This document shows positions 33,540 to 41,722 of a stretch of DNA of 64,000 bases, one piece after another. The translations under genes and the position numbers were made by a program. Source of the stretch: Stieleria magnilauensis (GTDB lineage: Bacteria > Planctomycetota > Planctomycetia > Pirellulales > Pirellulaceae); NCBI GenBank assembly GCA_007753675.1, contig CP036432.1, positions 6,422,394 to 6,486,393 of the forward strand. The letters are read 5' to 3'. The notes beneath the pieces were generated by a model. It saw only the letters and a program-made list of their open reading frames with translations. It did no database searches and had not been told where the DNA came from. Position 1 is the stretch's first letter. Every line of letters starts with the position of its first letter.

Positions 33540-34232
33540 ATGAAAACTCTCTCCATGTTTGCACTTGCCGCACTGATGGTCGCGCCGGCCGTTGTCGGTT
33601 CGGCCGCGGACACGACAACCGGCACCAAGACAAAGGGTTCGAAGCCTGCCGCATCACCTGGTTGGTTGGTGATTGAAGAAGATTTTTGGACACCACTGCG
33701 GTTCGAGCCTGTCGAATCGCTCGATACGATTCGCTACCATTATCGCCGCAACGAAGAGAAAGCGGCGGCGAACGAAATCGACAAAGCCATTAGTTGGTTG
33801 AAGTTGGCTGAAAGTCATGCCATGCCAATCACAAAGGAAAAGCTGACCTATGCAGCCAGCGAACTTACTCAGCTTTCGGCCAAGCTTCGTTCGGGTGAAG
33901 TCGCATCGGCCGCCGCGATGGACAGCGCTTTGGGACGTGCCGCACAAGCACTTGGCGAGTGGCACTTCTACAAGGCCAAGGAGTCTTGGGGGAAAGGCGA
34001 AGAGCAAGATGCCGGACGCAACTTGACGATGGCTGCCAACTATTTGCAGCATGCTGCCGATTCGGCTCATCTGCAATTCGGCCCCGACACCACTTCGGTG
34101 ATCACTGACTACTACCGATACGGCTATTGGACCGGTGACACCGTGAAATTCGATCACAACAAACTCGGCAAGGATTTGCAATCGATCGAAAGGGCGGTCA
34201 GCGATCTCGGGAAAGAGATGAAGAACTATTAG
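33540..34232 (+). CDS. Secreted helical stress protein (paralogue C)
   Basis: The product has 230 residues with a signal peptide (MKTLSMFALAALMVAPAVVG). GAGG at 33527-33530 is a good ribosome-binding site for ATG 33540 and decides against the upstream ATG at 33525. The mature protein starts with an aromatic stretch (EEDFWTPLRFEP) like that of paralogue A (DDWTKLMSEP), followed by the block EIDKAISWLKLAESHAMP shared with B. It is all helical otherwise, with no catalytic motif. It has the best UAS/promoter pair in the window. Confidence 0.85.
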   Translation: MKTLSMFALAALMVAPAVVGSAADTTTGTKTKGSKPAASPGWLVIEEDFWTPLRFEPVESLDTIRYHYRRNEEKAAANEIDKAISWLKLAESHAMPITKEKLTYAASELTQLSAKLRSGEVASAAAMDSALGRAAQALGEWHFYKAKESWGKGEEQDAGRNLTMAANYLQHAADSAHLQFGPDTTSVITDYYRYGYWTGDTVKFDHNKLGKDLQSIERAVSDLGKEMKNY

Positions 34233-34288
34233 TTTCACGAAGCGTATCTTCGCTCGCGAAGAGCGTGAGACACTACGGACCCATGTTT

Positions 34289-34304
34289 TGGCGAATTAAA
34301 TGCC
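34289..34304 (+). promoter_or_regulatory. Weak sigma-54 promoter candidate
   Basis: TGGCGAA-TTAA-ATGCC has the GG-N10-GC core, with four of seven at -24 and three of five at -12. It is 168 bp before the channel gene, and no UAS was seen. Confidence 0.3.
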
Positions 34305-34471
34305 GTTCGCCAGGACATGGATTTTTCCATATAGCTGAAGCCGCCAGACGTTGGAGCCATCGAGAGCATTCAAACGCGCGCCAGAGCGTATTCAAAAGCA
34401 CTACCCCACCTACTGTCGAAGGTCGCTACATTTAGGGCGACAGCTAGCATGATTCTTACGAGGCTCCGTCT

Positions 34472-37400
34472 GTGATTTTACTGCGACTTATTGCGATTCT
34501 AACGTCGCTTTCTTACGTGCATGCCACGTTTGCTCAATCCACCAATAATTCCGCGCCGCCAGAGGCGACTAGCCTCGACGCGATCACTCAGCGTCTTGCA
34601 TCGGCATCCGACCTGACGGACCAGAATAAGACTGACATTGGGCAACTGGTGCAAACGATCCAGTCGCAGATTGCAGCGACGGCGAAAGCCAAGTTAGACG
34701 CGACCGGATTTGCGACGGCAACAAACGGCGCGGCAGACGCGATCAAACAAGCCAAAACGGAGCTCGCCAAACCGATTTCCGAGCCAACGCCGCCGAAAGA
34801 CTCCGCCGCACTGAGTGACCTGCAACAACAACTTACAACGACTCAAGCGGGACTCGCTCAAGCACAGACTGACCTCGCCGCCGCAACGGCGGCTCCCACA
34901 ACCCGACAATCACGTACCATCGCGATTCCCGGTTTGATCGCCGCGGCTCAGTCGCAGTTAGACGCCGTGAAAACAAGCCTGGCGCTGCCAGCATCGACAA
35001 GCGAACCGCCTTTGTTGGTACAGGCTAAACGAATGCAATTAGAAACGCAGCAGCAATTGCTCTTAGCGCAAATCGACGGCTACCAGAAGGAACTGGCGAG
35101 TTACGCAGCGACGACCGACTTGGTTCCATTGCAGCGACAACTTGCCGATCGCCACGTCGCAATGCTGACGGCACAAATGAACCAACTGCAGGCTGGCATT
35201 ACACAACGCCGAGTCGACGAAGCGGCGCGTTGGAGAGCTGCCATTGCCAAGGACCTGCAATCCGCCGACGCCGCGACAAAGTCCGCCGCTCAATCAACAA
35301 AGGCATTGATCGACCAGTACGAACAGGTAAACAATCGAATCGCGTCATCATCGGCCAAGGTCGACGAGCTGAAGTCAAAATTGGATGCCGTCAAGGGTGA
35401 CTATACAACAACAACCCAGCGAGTCGACGCGGTCGGGTTAACCGAAGCACTGGGCTTGCTGCTGCGACAACAGCAAGCTCGCTTGGTGGCAGAGAGACAT
35501 CAATATCTACCCGACGGCCAGGGCAAAGCTCAAATGCAACAATTGCAGCTTGAAATGTTTCAAGATCAAGATCAATTGAATCTGCTGAATCAGTCCAGCA
35601 CCAAGCCGGACAGCGTTTCCACACTTCGGATTGCGATCCTCGACAAACTCGTCCCAGCTCAAACAGCGTTGTTTCAAAATTTGGTCACCGTGGACACCGA
35701 TTCGCGACAACTGATCGAAGCAATTGATAAATACCTCAACTTTATCCAAGGCAACCTTCTCTGGATTCCAAGCACGGGAACATTGTCCAGCGATGAAATT
35801 CCGCAGTCCATCGCGGCAGCACGCTGGCTCTTGACGCCAAGTTCTTGGCGCATCGTTGCGTCGGAACTGTTCAGTGATTGTAGGACCAATCCAGTTCGTT
35901 CGGCGTTTTTCGGCTTCTCAATGGTAGCTGCTTTCGCGACGCATCGCCGCCGTCGCCAGCGATTAGAATCGCATGGCAAGACGGCTGCCCGCCGAAACTG
36001 TCAGTCCATTCGCCCGACATTTGCCGCCTTGACGATCACAATTGTATCGTCGGCAATCTTGCCACTGATCATGCTCGGTATCGGTGCAATGTGCATTGCA
36101 CCGGCCAGCAACGAAGAAGTTTTGCGCGCAATTGGCTATGGATTCTATGCCTGCGGCGTCTTTCTGATTCCATTGGAATTGATGCGGCATGTTGCCGCGC
36201 CGTCAGGGCTTGCCCAATCCCATTTCCGTTGGGCCGACTCAACGCGGGCCGCTCTGTCGTCAAAGCTACGATGGTTCTATCCCGCCACGTTGTTTTTGTT
36301 TATCGCAGTGGTTCTTGAACACCAATCCAATGCCGACTGGCAGAGTTCGCTGGGACGAATCGGGCTGATCGGATTCTGGCTGGTTGTCGCAGTCGCCTTG
36401 CATTGGCTTTTCCGACCGCAGTCAGGACTGATCCCGACCAAAGACGGAGATTCCGAACGTTTCATTTTGTTTCGCTCGCGCCGCATCATCTACGCCGCGA
36501 CATTGCTAATTCCCACCCTGCTGATTGCGCTGTCGGCAGCCGGATATCATTACACCTCCGTTGAGCTCAGCAAACGCGTTTTATGGACGCTGGTGGTGGC
36601 GACAGGATTGTTGATCGCCAGCGAGTTCTTGACTCGTTTGGTACTGGTCCATCGCCGTCGATTGGCAATTCTTGAGTCGATGCGTGAACGTGAACGAAAA
36701 GCCGAGGTCACAACGGGCGAAACACTGATGGACGAAGCAGGGATCAACGCCCAGCAGGAAGAACGATGCGATCTTGTTTCGGTGGGGCGTCAGTCACGCA
36801 AAGTTGTCCATTTGCTGTTTGGGGTTGCCTTCGTATCGGCGGCATTGTGGTTCTGGAAAGACATGTTCCCAGCGTTCGATCTGCTCAACCAAGTCACGCT
36901 GTGGTCGGTCGGTGTGGCCGGAGAGGCCAAGCCGGTCACTCTGGCCGATGTCTTGATTGCGCTGCTTACGGTGACACTGACTCTGGTCTCGATCAAGAAC
37001 ATGCCGGGACTGCTGGAGTTGATTTTGCTGCAACGACTACCGCTCGATTCGGGAGCGCGTTATGCGGTCACCACAATGTTTCGCTACGCACTGTTTGTCG
37101 TCGGCTTGATTGTTGCACTAAGCTTCTTGAGCATCCCTTGGTCGCACTACAGTTGGATTGTGGCGGCCGGAACGGTCGGACTGGGGTTCGGGATGCAGGA
37201 GATCGTGGGCAACTTTGTATCGGGCATCATCATCCTGCTGGAACGTCCCATCCGCGTCGGTGACATGGTGACCGTCGATGGCAACATCGGATTCGTCACC
37301 CGCATCCAAATGCGGGCGACGACGATCACAACTCGCGACCACCAAGAACTGATTGTGCCGAACAAAGATTTCATCACCGGAAAAATCCTCAACTGGTCGC

Positions 37401-37735
37401 TCAGTAACGTGACCAATCGTATATTGATCAATGTTGGCGTGGCCTACGGCAGCGATCCAGACCAGGTCCGTGATTGTTTGCTCAAGACGGTCACAGATCA
37501 CCCCATGGTCATGTCGGTCCCTGAACCGGTCGTGTCGATGGAGAGCTTCGGTGACAGTTCGCTGAACTTTGAAATCTGGTGTTATCTGCCGGATTTGACC
37601 AATCGTCAGGGTCTGCGTCACGAACTGTTGGCGGCAATCACACGTGCTCTCGATGGTATTGGCGTCACGATCCCGTTCCCGCAGCGGGACATTCACATCG
37701 TCCACGATTCGTCGGGTGCAAATCAACTCAAGTAG
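34472..37735 (+). CDS. Large mechanosensitive channel (MscK/KefA-like)
   Basis: The product has 1087 residues from GTG 34472. A signal peptide is followed by a long periplasmic region (to about 440) rich in Gln, Ala and Thr with strong coiled-coil character, then about eight to ten membrane helices, and the MscS channel domain near residues 860-1080. The pore helix and beta domain are visible (VGLGFGMQEIVGNFVSGII, RPIRVGDMVTVDGNIGFV, VPNKDFITGKILNWSL). It would release solutes under hypo-osmotic shock. The stop codon is the TAG of a REP-1 arm. Confidence 0.92.
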   Translation: MILLRLIAILTSLSYVHATFAQSTNNSAPPEATSLDAITQRLASASDLTDQNKTDIGQLVQTIQSQIAATAKAKLDATGFATATNGAADAIKQAKTELAKPISEPTPPKDSAALSDLQQQLTTTQAGLAQAQTDLAAATAAPTTRQSRTIAIPGLIAAAQSQLDAVKTSLALPASTSEPPLLVQAKRMQLETQQQLLLAQIDGYQKELASYAATTDLVPLQRQLADRHVAMLTAQMNQLQAGITQRRVDEAARWRAAIAKDLQSADAATKSAAQSTKALIDQYEQVNNRIASSSAKVDELKSKLDAVKGDYTTTTQRVDAVGLTEALGLLLRQQQARLVAERHQYLPDGQGKAQMQQLQLEMFQDQDQLNLLNQSSTKPDSVSTLRIAILDKLVPAQTALFQNLVTVDTDSRQLIEAIDKYLNFIQGNLLWIPSTGTLSSDEIPQSIAAARWLLTPSSWRIVASELFSDCRTNPVRSAFFGFSMVAAFATHRRRRQRLESHGKTAARRNCQSIRPTFAALTITIVSSAILPLIMLGIGAMCIAPASNEEVLRAIGYGFYACGVFLIPLELMRHVAAPSGLAQSHFRWADSTRAALSSKLRWFYPATLFLFIAVVLEHQSNADWQSSLGRIGLIGFWLVVAVALHWLFRPQSGLIPTKDGDSERFILFRSRRIIYAATLLIPTLLIALSAAGYHYTSVELSKRVLWTLVVATGLLIASEFLTRLVLVHRRRLAILESMRERERKAEVTTGETLMDEAGINAQQEERCDLVSVGRQSRKVVHLLFGVAFVSAALWFWKDMFPAFDLLNQVTLWSVGVAGEAKPVTLADVLIALLTVTLTLVSIKNMPGLLELILLQRLPLDSGARYAVTTMFRYALFVVGLIVALSFLSIPWSHYSWIVAAGTVGLGFGMQEIVGNFVSGIIILLERPIRVGDMVTVDGNIGFVTRIQMRATTITTRDHQELIVPNKDFITGKILNWSLSNVTNRILINVGVAYGSDPDQVRDCLLKTVTDHPMVMSVPEPVVSMESFGDSSLNFEIWCYLPDLTNRQGLRHELLAAITRALDGIGVTIPFPQRDIHIVHDSSGANQLK

Positions 37736-37783
37736 CCGAAATCACGGGCGTTTAGAAATCAATCCAGAGCATGGTGCCGCCGT

Positions 37784-38239
37784 TTAACGAAGATTTGATC
37801 GTCTGATGCGTGCAATCAGGTTGAGTAACCGCTGCCAAATACCTGACGATACACGAGAACGAGCCGTGCGATAGCCACTGGCGAAACCATGAAGATGGGT
37901 CATCAATTGCTCGGCCGCACATTCGTAGCGAGAATACACTGCATTTGAAAGAGGCAAGCTGGGGGCGGGGTCGAAGTCAAGAAGAAAGTCCTCGATGTCA
38001 TCGATCGACGCGGAGCGATAATAGCGAACGATGTCCTCCAGCCCGGCTCCACATCGCTTGATCACGATCACCACCACCCAACTGTGATCTTCAGCCAAAA
38101 ATCCGGATAGCTCGAACCAGAGGTGCTGGTCCGGGAATTCTAGAACCTCACAATGGACGTCGACAATTCGTTGCCCGACAAACCGGCATGTCCTTTCGGT
38201 GGAGTCAGCGATCAGGAAGGCGGGCATGATGGTTACCAT
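37784..38239 (-). CDS. Hypothetical protein downstream of the metalloprotease gene
   Basis: The 151-residue frame begins 25 bp after the metalloprotease stop on the same strand. It has hydrophobic strands (SWVVVIVIKRCG), an acidic middle (SIDDIEDFLLDFD) and a basic C-terminus (RLLNLIARIRRSN). I do not recognise a family. The operon position supports expression; an alternative ATG lies at 38227. Confidence 0.55.
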   Translation of the reverse strand: MVTIMPAFLIADSTERTCRFVGQRIVDVHCEVLEFPDQHLWFELSGFLAEDHSWVVVIVIKRCGAGLEDIVRYYRSASIDDIEDFLLDFDPAPSLPLSNAVYSRYECAAEQLMTHLHGFASGYRTARSRVSSGIWQRLLNLIARIRRSNLR

Positions 38240-38263
38240 GTAAAATTTCTTAGGTTGATTTGG

Positions 38264-40882
38264 CTACACCGACATTTGTGCGTCCAGTACCTTTTGAATG
38301 CGTTTCGCGAGGTCGTGAAGATGGGCTGCGGAGTAGGTATCGAGCTTGACATCACCCGCCAGCGCGTTTTCGATTCTTCCACGCAACTGTTCCAGCTCCA
38401 TCGCGGCAATCGCGCGAGCGTCTTCTGGAACATCTGTTTTGCCGAGAACAAAATCGCCTAACTTTGTCAAGTAATCTCGTTGCAGATTGCGACGCACGCT
38501 CTTGATCGCAGGTTGGCGCGGCGTGTAGTCGCCCGGCTTGATCGGCTCCAACTCGCTAAAAATCGAATGCGTCAGACTGGAAATCAATTCCGCAATCGTC
38601 AACGCATCCTCGTCCGCGGGGGTCTTCATTTCGTTGTCGGAAACTCGATTCAAAGTCAGTGGTGAGAAGAATTGATCCAAAATCCGGTTTTGCCACAGCG
38701 ATATCGTTTCTTGCAGTGGGTAGTCGGCTCGCTCGGCCACATCGGTCCCCCAGTGCAACCAACGTGACGAACCCATGTGACTGAATAGGTCCAGCGGCAA
38801 CTCTAGCGCGTCGGCTGCGAACACGGAATTTTCGATCAACGACAACGCTTCTCGCTGTTGCTTTGCTGAAACGATTGCCGCAGGCAGCCTCGCGCCATCG
38901 TCACCCGGTTCGCTACGACTCAACCGAACACCGCCCACGTATCGCGACGCAAAGTGCATCGCTTGACCGTAGGCGGACAACAGCTCGTTGAGCGCCGGTC
39001 GGACGTTTTCGTAACCTTCGCACGATGCCTTGGATCGTTCGACCAATTTTGGCAACAAGCCTCGCACCAATTCCGCCCGCTGGGCCGCATACGCGATCGC
39101 GTCATCGCCTAGATCAAAACGATTCGCGTCCGGGTCCGGGTCAATTCCTCGCGTGTCTTCATCGGTTGCAAACGCCAATCCTGGCTCACCACTACGTGAC
39201 GCAATCTTTTTTAACTCAGGAAGCTCGCCTTGGGTGCTGCCCGAGAGAGGCGTGTACCCGTATTGAATCGCCCAAAGGTCGTAGGGTCCGATCGTTGTTG
39301 AGAAGTAGTCGCCTTGCTGTGTTTTCCCCGGCACAATGTTGGCAGGCAAGTAGTCCATGACCGACGCTGCCAATCCGTCGCGATGAGTCGCCTTGTCGTC
39401 CGACATTTGATCAAGCGATCGAAACGTGCTGGCCTTGAAATTGTGACGCAATCCGAGCGTATGACCGACTTCGTGCATCACGACTTCTTTCAAGCCCTGC
39501 ATCACGACCCGATCCTTCAGTTCGTCTAATCGCTCCGGATCAGCGTGCAGGGCGACCGCTTGCCGAGCCAAGGCGATTTGATGAGCAACGCCACGACAGT
39601 TAGCGCAAGTGTGCCCGTGTCGTGAGTTCGGATCAGTTTGTTGTAGCCGATAGCTAGCCAAGTCCAGCGGACCGCCCGTCATATGGGCGACGTCGTCGGG
39701 CGTCAGCGTTTCGATTTGCTGTGACCACTTGGTGACGAAGTCGGCATCCAAAATGATATCCGCATCGAGGATTTCACCTGTGTAAGGATTGATGCGAGAA
39801 GGCCCCATTGCAAATCCGGCATTGGCCGTCATCCAGCGGAACGTGTTGTAGTTGATATCTTCGGGGTCCCAATCGGCGTCGTCGGGTTGTTGGCGGACTT
39901 CGATTGCATCGACGATTCCCGCTGCTTCAAATGCCTTGTTCCACTCAGCGATGCCGTCGCGAATCGGTTCGCGGTATTTATAGGGAACTGATTTCTCGAT
40001 CCAAAAGACAAGTGGTTTTTTCGGAGCGGATCGCTTGGCATCAGGGTCCGCCTTCGTCAGATTCCAGCGATTGATATAGCGGACGAATTGATCGTCGCCT
40101 TTGGTTTTGGAATAGTCTTTGATTGCGGTAACAAAGTAGCCGATACGGTTGTCCGCCAGTCGTGGTTGGTAGTTGGATTTGCGCAGTCGGCTGATGGAAT
40201 AGTGAATGTGTAACGTCACACCGCGCGAATCGGCAACGGTGTCCATGTGCGCGCGACCACTCGAACCGTAAGTGGCCGCCACTTCAAGCTCGACGTTATG
40301 ATCGAACCCTTTGACCGATGACCACGTTGATCGGTCAGAGGAAAAGCTAAAGCCAGGCAGGACTTGGCTGATCAGCGGCAGGTCCGACATGAAAACGTTG
40401 GTCAAGTCGACCAGATCGCCGCCGCCGGGTCCTTTGCACATGATGGGCAGGCTAAACAGAACGCTGTCGGTGAATGCGTTGTCAACCGACGTGGATTCCG
40501 GTGTATTGGCGGTGGCGCGAAAGCGCACATTGCGACGCACGATCTGAATGCGATCATCAATCTTGCGAAACTTCCACACCCAATCGTCATCAAACCCCCA
40601 AGCCATGCCGCCCAGCAACGGATTCTTACCGATCCCACGTGCAATGGAAGTCAGCACGAGATACTCGCTTGAGAGCTGTTCGCGGCCAATCTCTGCATAC
40701 AGCTTGCCGCCTTTGCGGTATAGTGGAATTGCCCCGTCGATGTTCGTTGAATCCTTTAGGATTCCGGCGTGCTTCGCTGCGTTGCCGTCGGTCTTGGCGG
40801 TTTCGCCAGCCGAGACGGTGGCAACGGAAAGCGGTAACAGGACTGCGAAAACGATGATTCGTGCGAGAGGAGAAAGGGACAT
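38264..40882 (-). CDS. Secreted zinc-dependent metalloprotease (DUF5117 family)
   Basis: From ATG 40882 the product has 872 residues; the signal peptide LARIIVFAVLLPLSVATVSA follows. The family layout is DUF5118, DUF5117, then a metzincin-like catalytic domain with HEVGHTLGLRHNF near residue 470 (HExxHxxxxxH), and a C-terminal domain. GPSRINPYTGEILDADI is a family hallmark before the zinc site. The enzyme is probably periplasmic or extracellular. Substrates are unknown. An upstream REP-1 repeat (40925) separates it from the thioredoxin gene. Confidence 0.92.
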   Translation of the reverse strand: MSLSPLARIIVFAVLLPLSVATVSAGETAKTDGNAAKHAGILKDSTNIDGAIPLYRKGGKLYAEIGREQLSSEYLVLTSIARGIGKNPLLGGMAWGFDDDWVWKFRKIDDRIQIVRRNVRFRATANTPESTSVDNAFTDSVLFSLPIMCKGPGGGDLVDLTNVFMSDLPLISQVLPGFSFSSDRSTWSSVKGFDHNVELEVAATYGSSGRAHMDTVADSRGVTLHIHYSISRLRKSNYQPRLADNRIGYFVTAIKDYSKTKGDDQFVRYINRWNLTKADPDAKRSAPKKPLVFWIEKSVPYKYREPIRDGIAEWNKAFEAAGIVDAIEVRQQPDDADWDPEDINYNTFRWMTANAGFAMGPSRINPYTGEILDADIILDADFVTKWSQQIETLTPDDVAHMTGGPLDLASYRLQQTDPNSRHGHTCANCRGVAHQIALARQAVALHADPERLDELKDRVVMQGLKEVVMHEVGHTLGLRHNFKASTFRSLDQMSDDKATHRDGLAASVMDYLPANIVPGKTQQGDYFSTTIGPYDLWAIQYGYTPLSGSTQGELPELKKIASRSGEPGLAFATDEDTRGIDPDPDANRFDLGDDAIAYAAQRAELVRGLLPKLVERSKASCEGYENVRPALNELLSAYGQAMHFASRYVGGVRLSRSEPGDDGARLPAAIVSAKQQREALSLIENSVFAADALELPLDLFSHMGSSRWLHWGTDVAERADYPLQETISLWQNRILDQFFSPLTLNRVSDNEMKTPADEDALTIAELISSLTHSIFSELEPIKPGDYTPRQPAIKSVRRNLQRDYLTKLGDFVLGKTDVPEDARAIAAMELEQLRGRIENALAGDVKLDTYSAAHLHDLAKRIQKVLDAQMSV

Positions 40883-40924
40883 GCTGTTGGACTCCGAATA
40901 AGTTTGTTGAGGCAGGCAAGATCC

Positions 40925-40983
40925 GTAGCCGAAGCCGCCAGACTTTGGTTGATTCACTCCAGTCACTTGGCGAGATCGGCTAC
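40925..40983 (+). repeat. REP-1 palindromic repeat (complete)
   Basis: GTAGCCGAAGCCGCCAGACT and CACTTGGCGAGATCGGCTAC form the two arms of a 59-bp inverted repeat between two minus-strand genes. Confidence 0.8.
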
Positions 40984-41002
40984 GTCAGTGACGAGCGATT
41001 GA

Positions 41003-41506
41003 TTACGAAACGTCTTGTAACCGCGACATCAATTCGTCTTTGGAAGTGACGCCAATCACACGATCAACGACTTCGCCGTTGTTGAAGATCAACATCGTTG
41101 GTAACGACTTCACTTTAAAATGTGCTGCTGCGGCAGGATTCGCGTCGACATCCAGCTTCCCGACCATGATTTGGTCATTGGTCGAGGTTGCAATTTCCTC
41201 GACGACCGGTGCCATCATCCGGCAAGGGCCACACCAATCGGCATAGAAGTCGACGAGCACGGGCTTGCCTGCATTGAGCACCGTGTCAACGAAGTTGGCT
41301 TCGCTCAGTGGCAGAACTCCGGCGTTGGATGGCTTGACCGGACTCTTGTGGTTCGTTGTGATCGCTTTAATCGTGACGGGCTCAACCAACGCAGCGGGTA
41401 CGTTAACTTGCCGTCCTTGATGGGCCAATGGCCGAGAGGGCGAACAACCCCAAACGAGTGCCAACAGGATGACAGAGGTGGCAGCAATGGAAAATAGTTT
41501 TGACAT
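41003..41506 (-). CDS. Lipoprotein-anchored thioredoxin
   Basis: From ATG 41506 the product has 167 residues. A lipobox ends at WGC (LALVWGC), so it is probably a periplasm-facing lipoprotein. The thioredoxin domain (about 65-165) has the active site FYADWCGPCRMMAPV and the cis-Pro KSLPTMLIF. It would reduce or exchange disulfides outside the cytoplasm. The promoter at 41580 is almost identical to that of the ftsH cluster. Confidence 0.93.
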   Translation of the reverse strand: MSKLFSIAATSVILLALVWGCSPSRPLAHQGRQVNVPAALVEPVTIKAITTNHKSPVKPSNAGVLPLSEANFVDTVLNAGKPVLVDFYADWCGPCRMMAPVVEEIATSTNDQIMVGKLDVDANPAAAAHFKVKSLPTMLIFNNGEVVDRVIGVTSKDELMSRLQDVS

Positions 41507-41579
41507 GGAAAAGTGCTCCAAATACACACAGGTCGTACGCGACCGAATTGTCACCGCACGCTTGCTGATTGAGTGACAA

Positions 41580-41595
41580 AGCACTCGGAATGCCA
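41580..41595 (-). promoter_or_regulatory. Putative sigma-54 promoter for the thioredoxin gene
   Basis: The minus strand reads TGGCATT-CCGA-GTGCT: five of seven at -24, four of five at -12. Fourteen of 16 bases equal the promoter at 6724-6739. Confidence 0.6.
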
Positions 41596-41655
41596 AAGAT
41601 GCAAAAGCCACGTTTTGAGGTACAAAACTGACTTTGCAAGACAAGAACGGAGCGT

Positions 41656-41680
41656 CAGAATGTCTCATTGAGACATTCTG
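41656..41680. promoter_or_regulatory. Perfect 12+1+12 palindrome
   Basis: The left arm is CAGAATGTCTCA, then T, then TGAGACATTCTG. It lies 61 bp upstream of the thioredoxin -24 element and 43 bp beyond the stop of the APC permease gene. It is followed by a CCCC...GGGG stem at 41681-41698 without a T-run. It may be an operator/enhancer, or the terminator of the permease gene. Confidence 0.55.
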
Positions 41681-41722
41681 CCCCGATCAGAAATGGGGCT
41701 ACGGGCGAAGCTTTTCGGTGCC

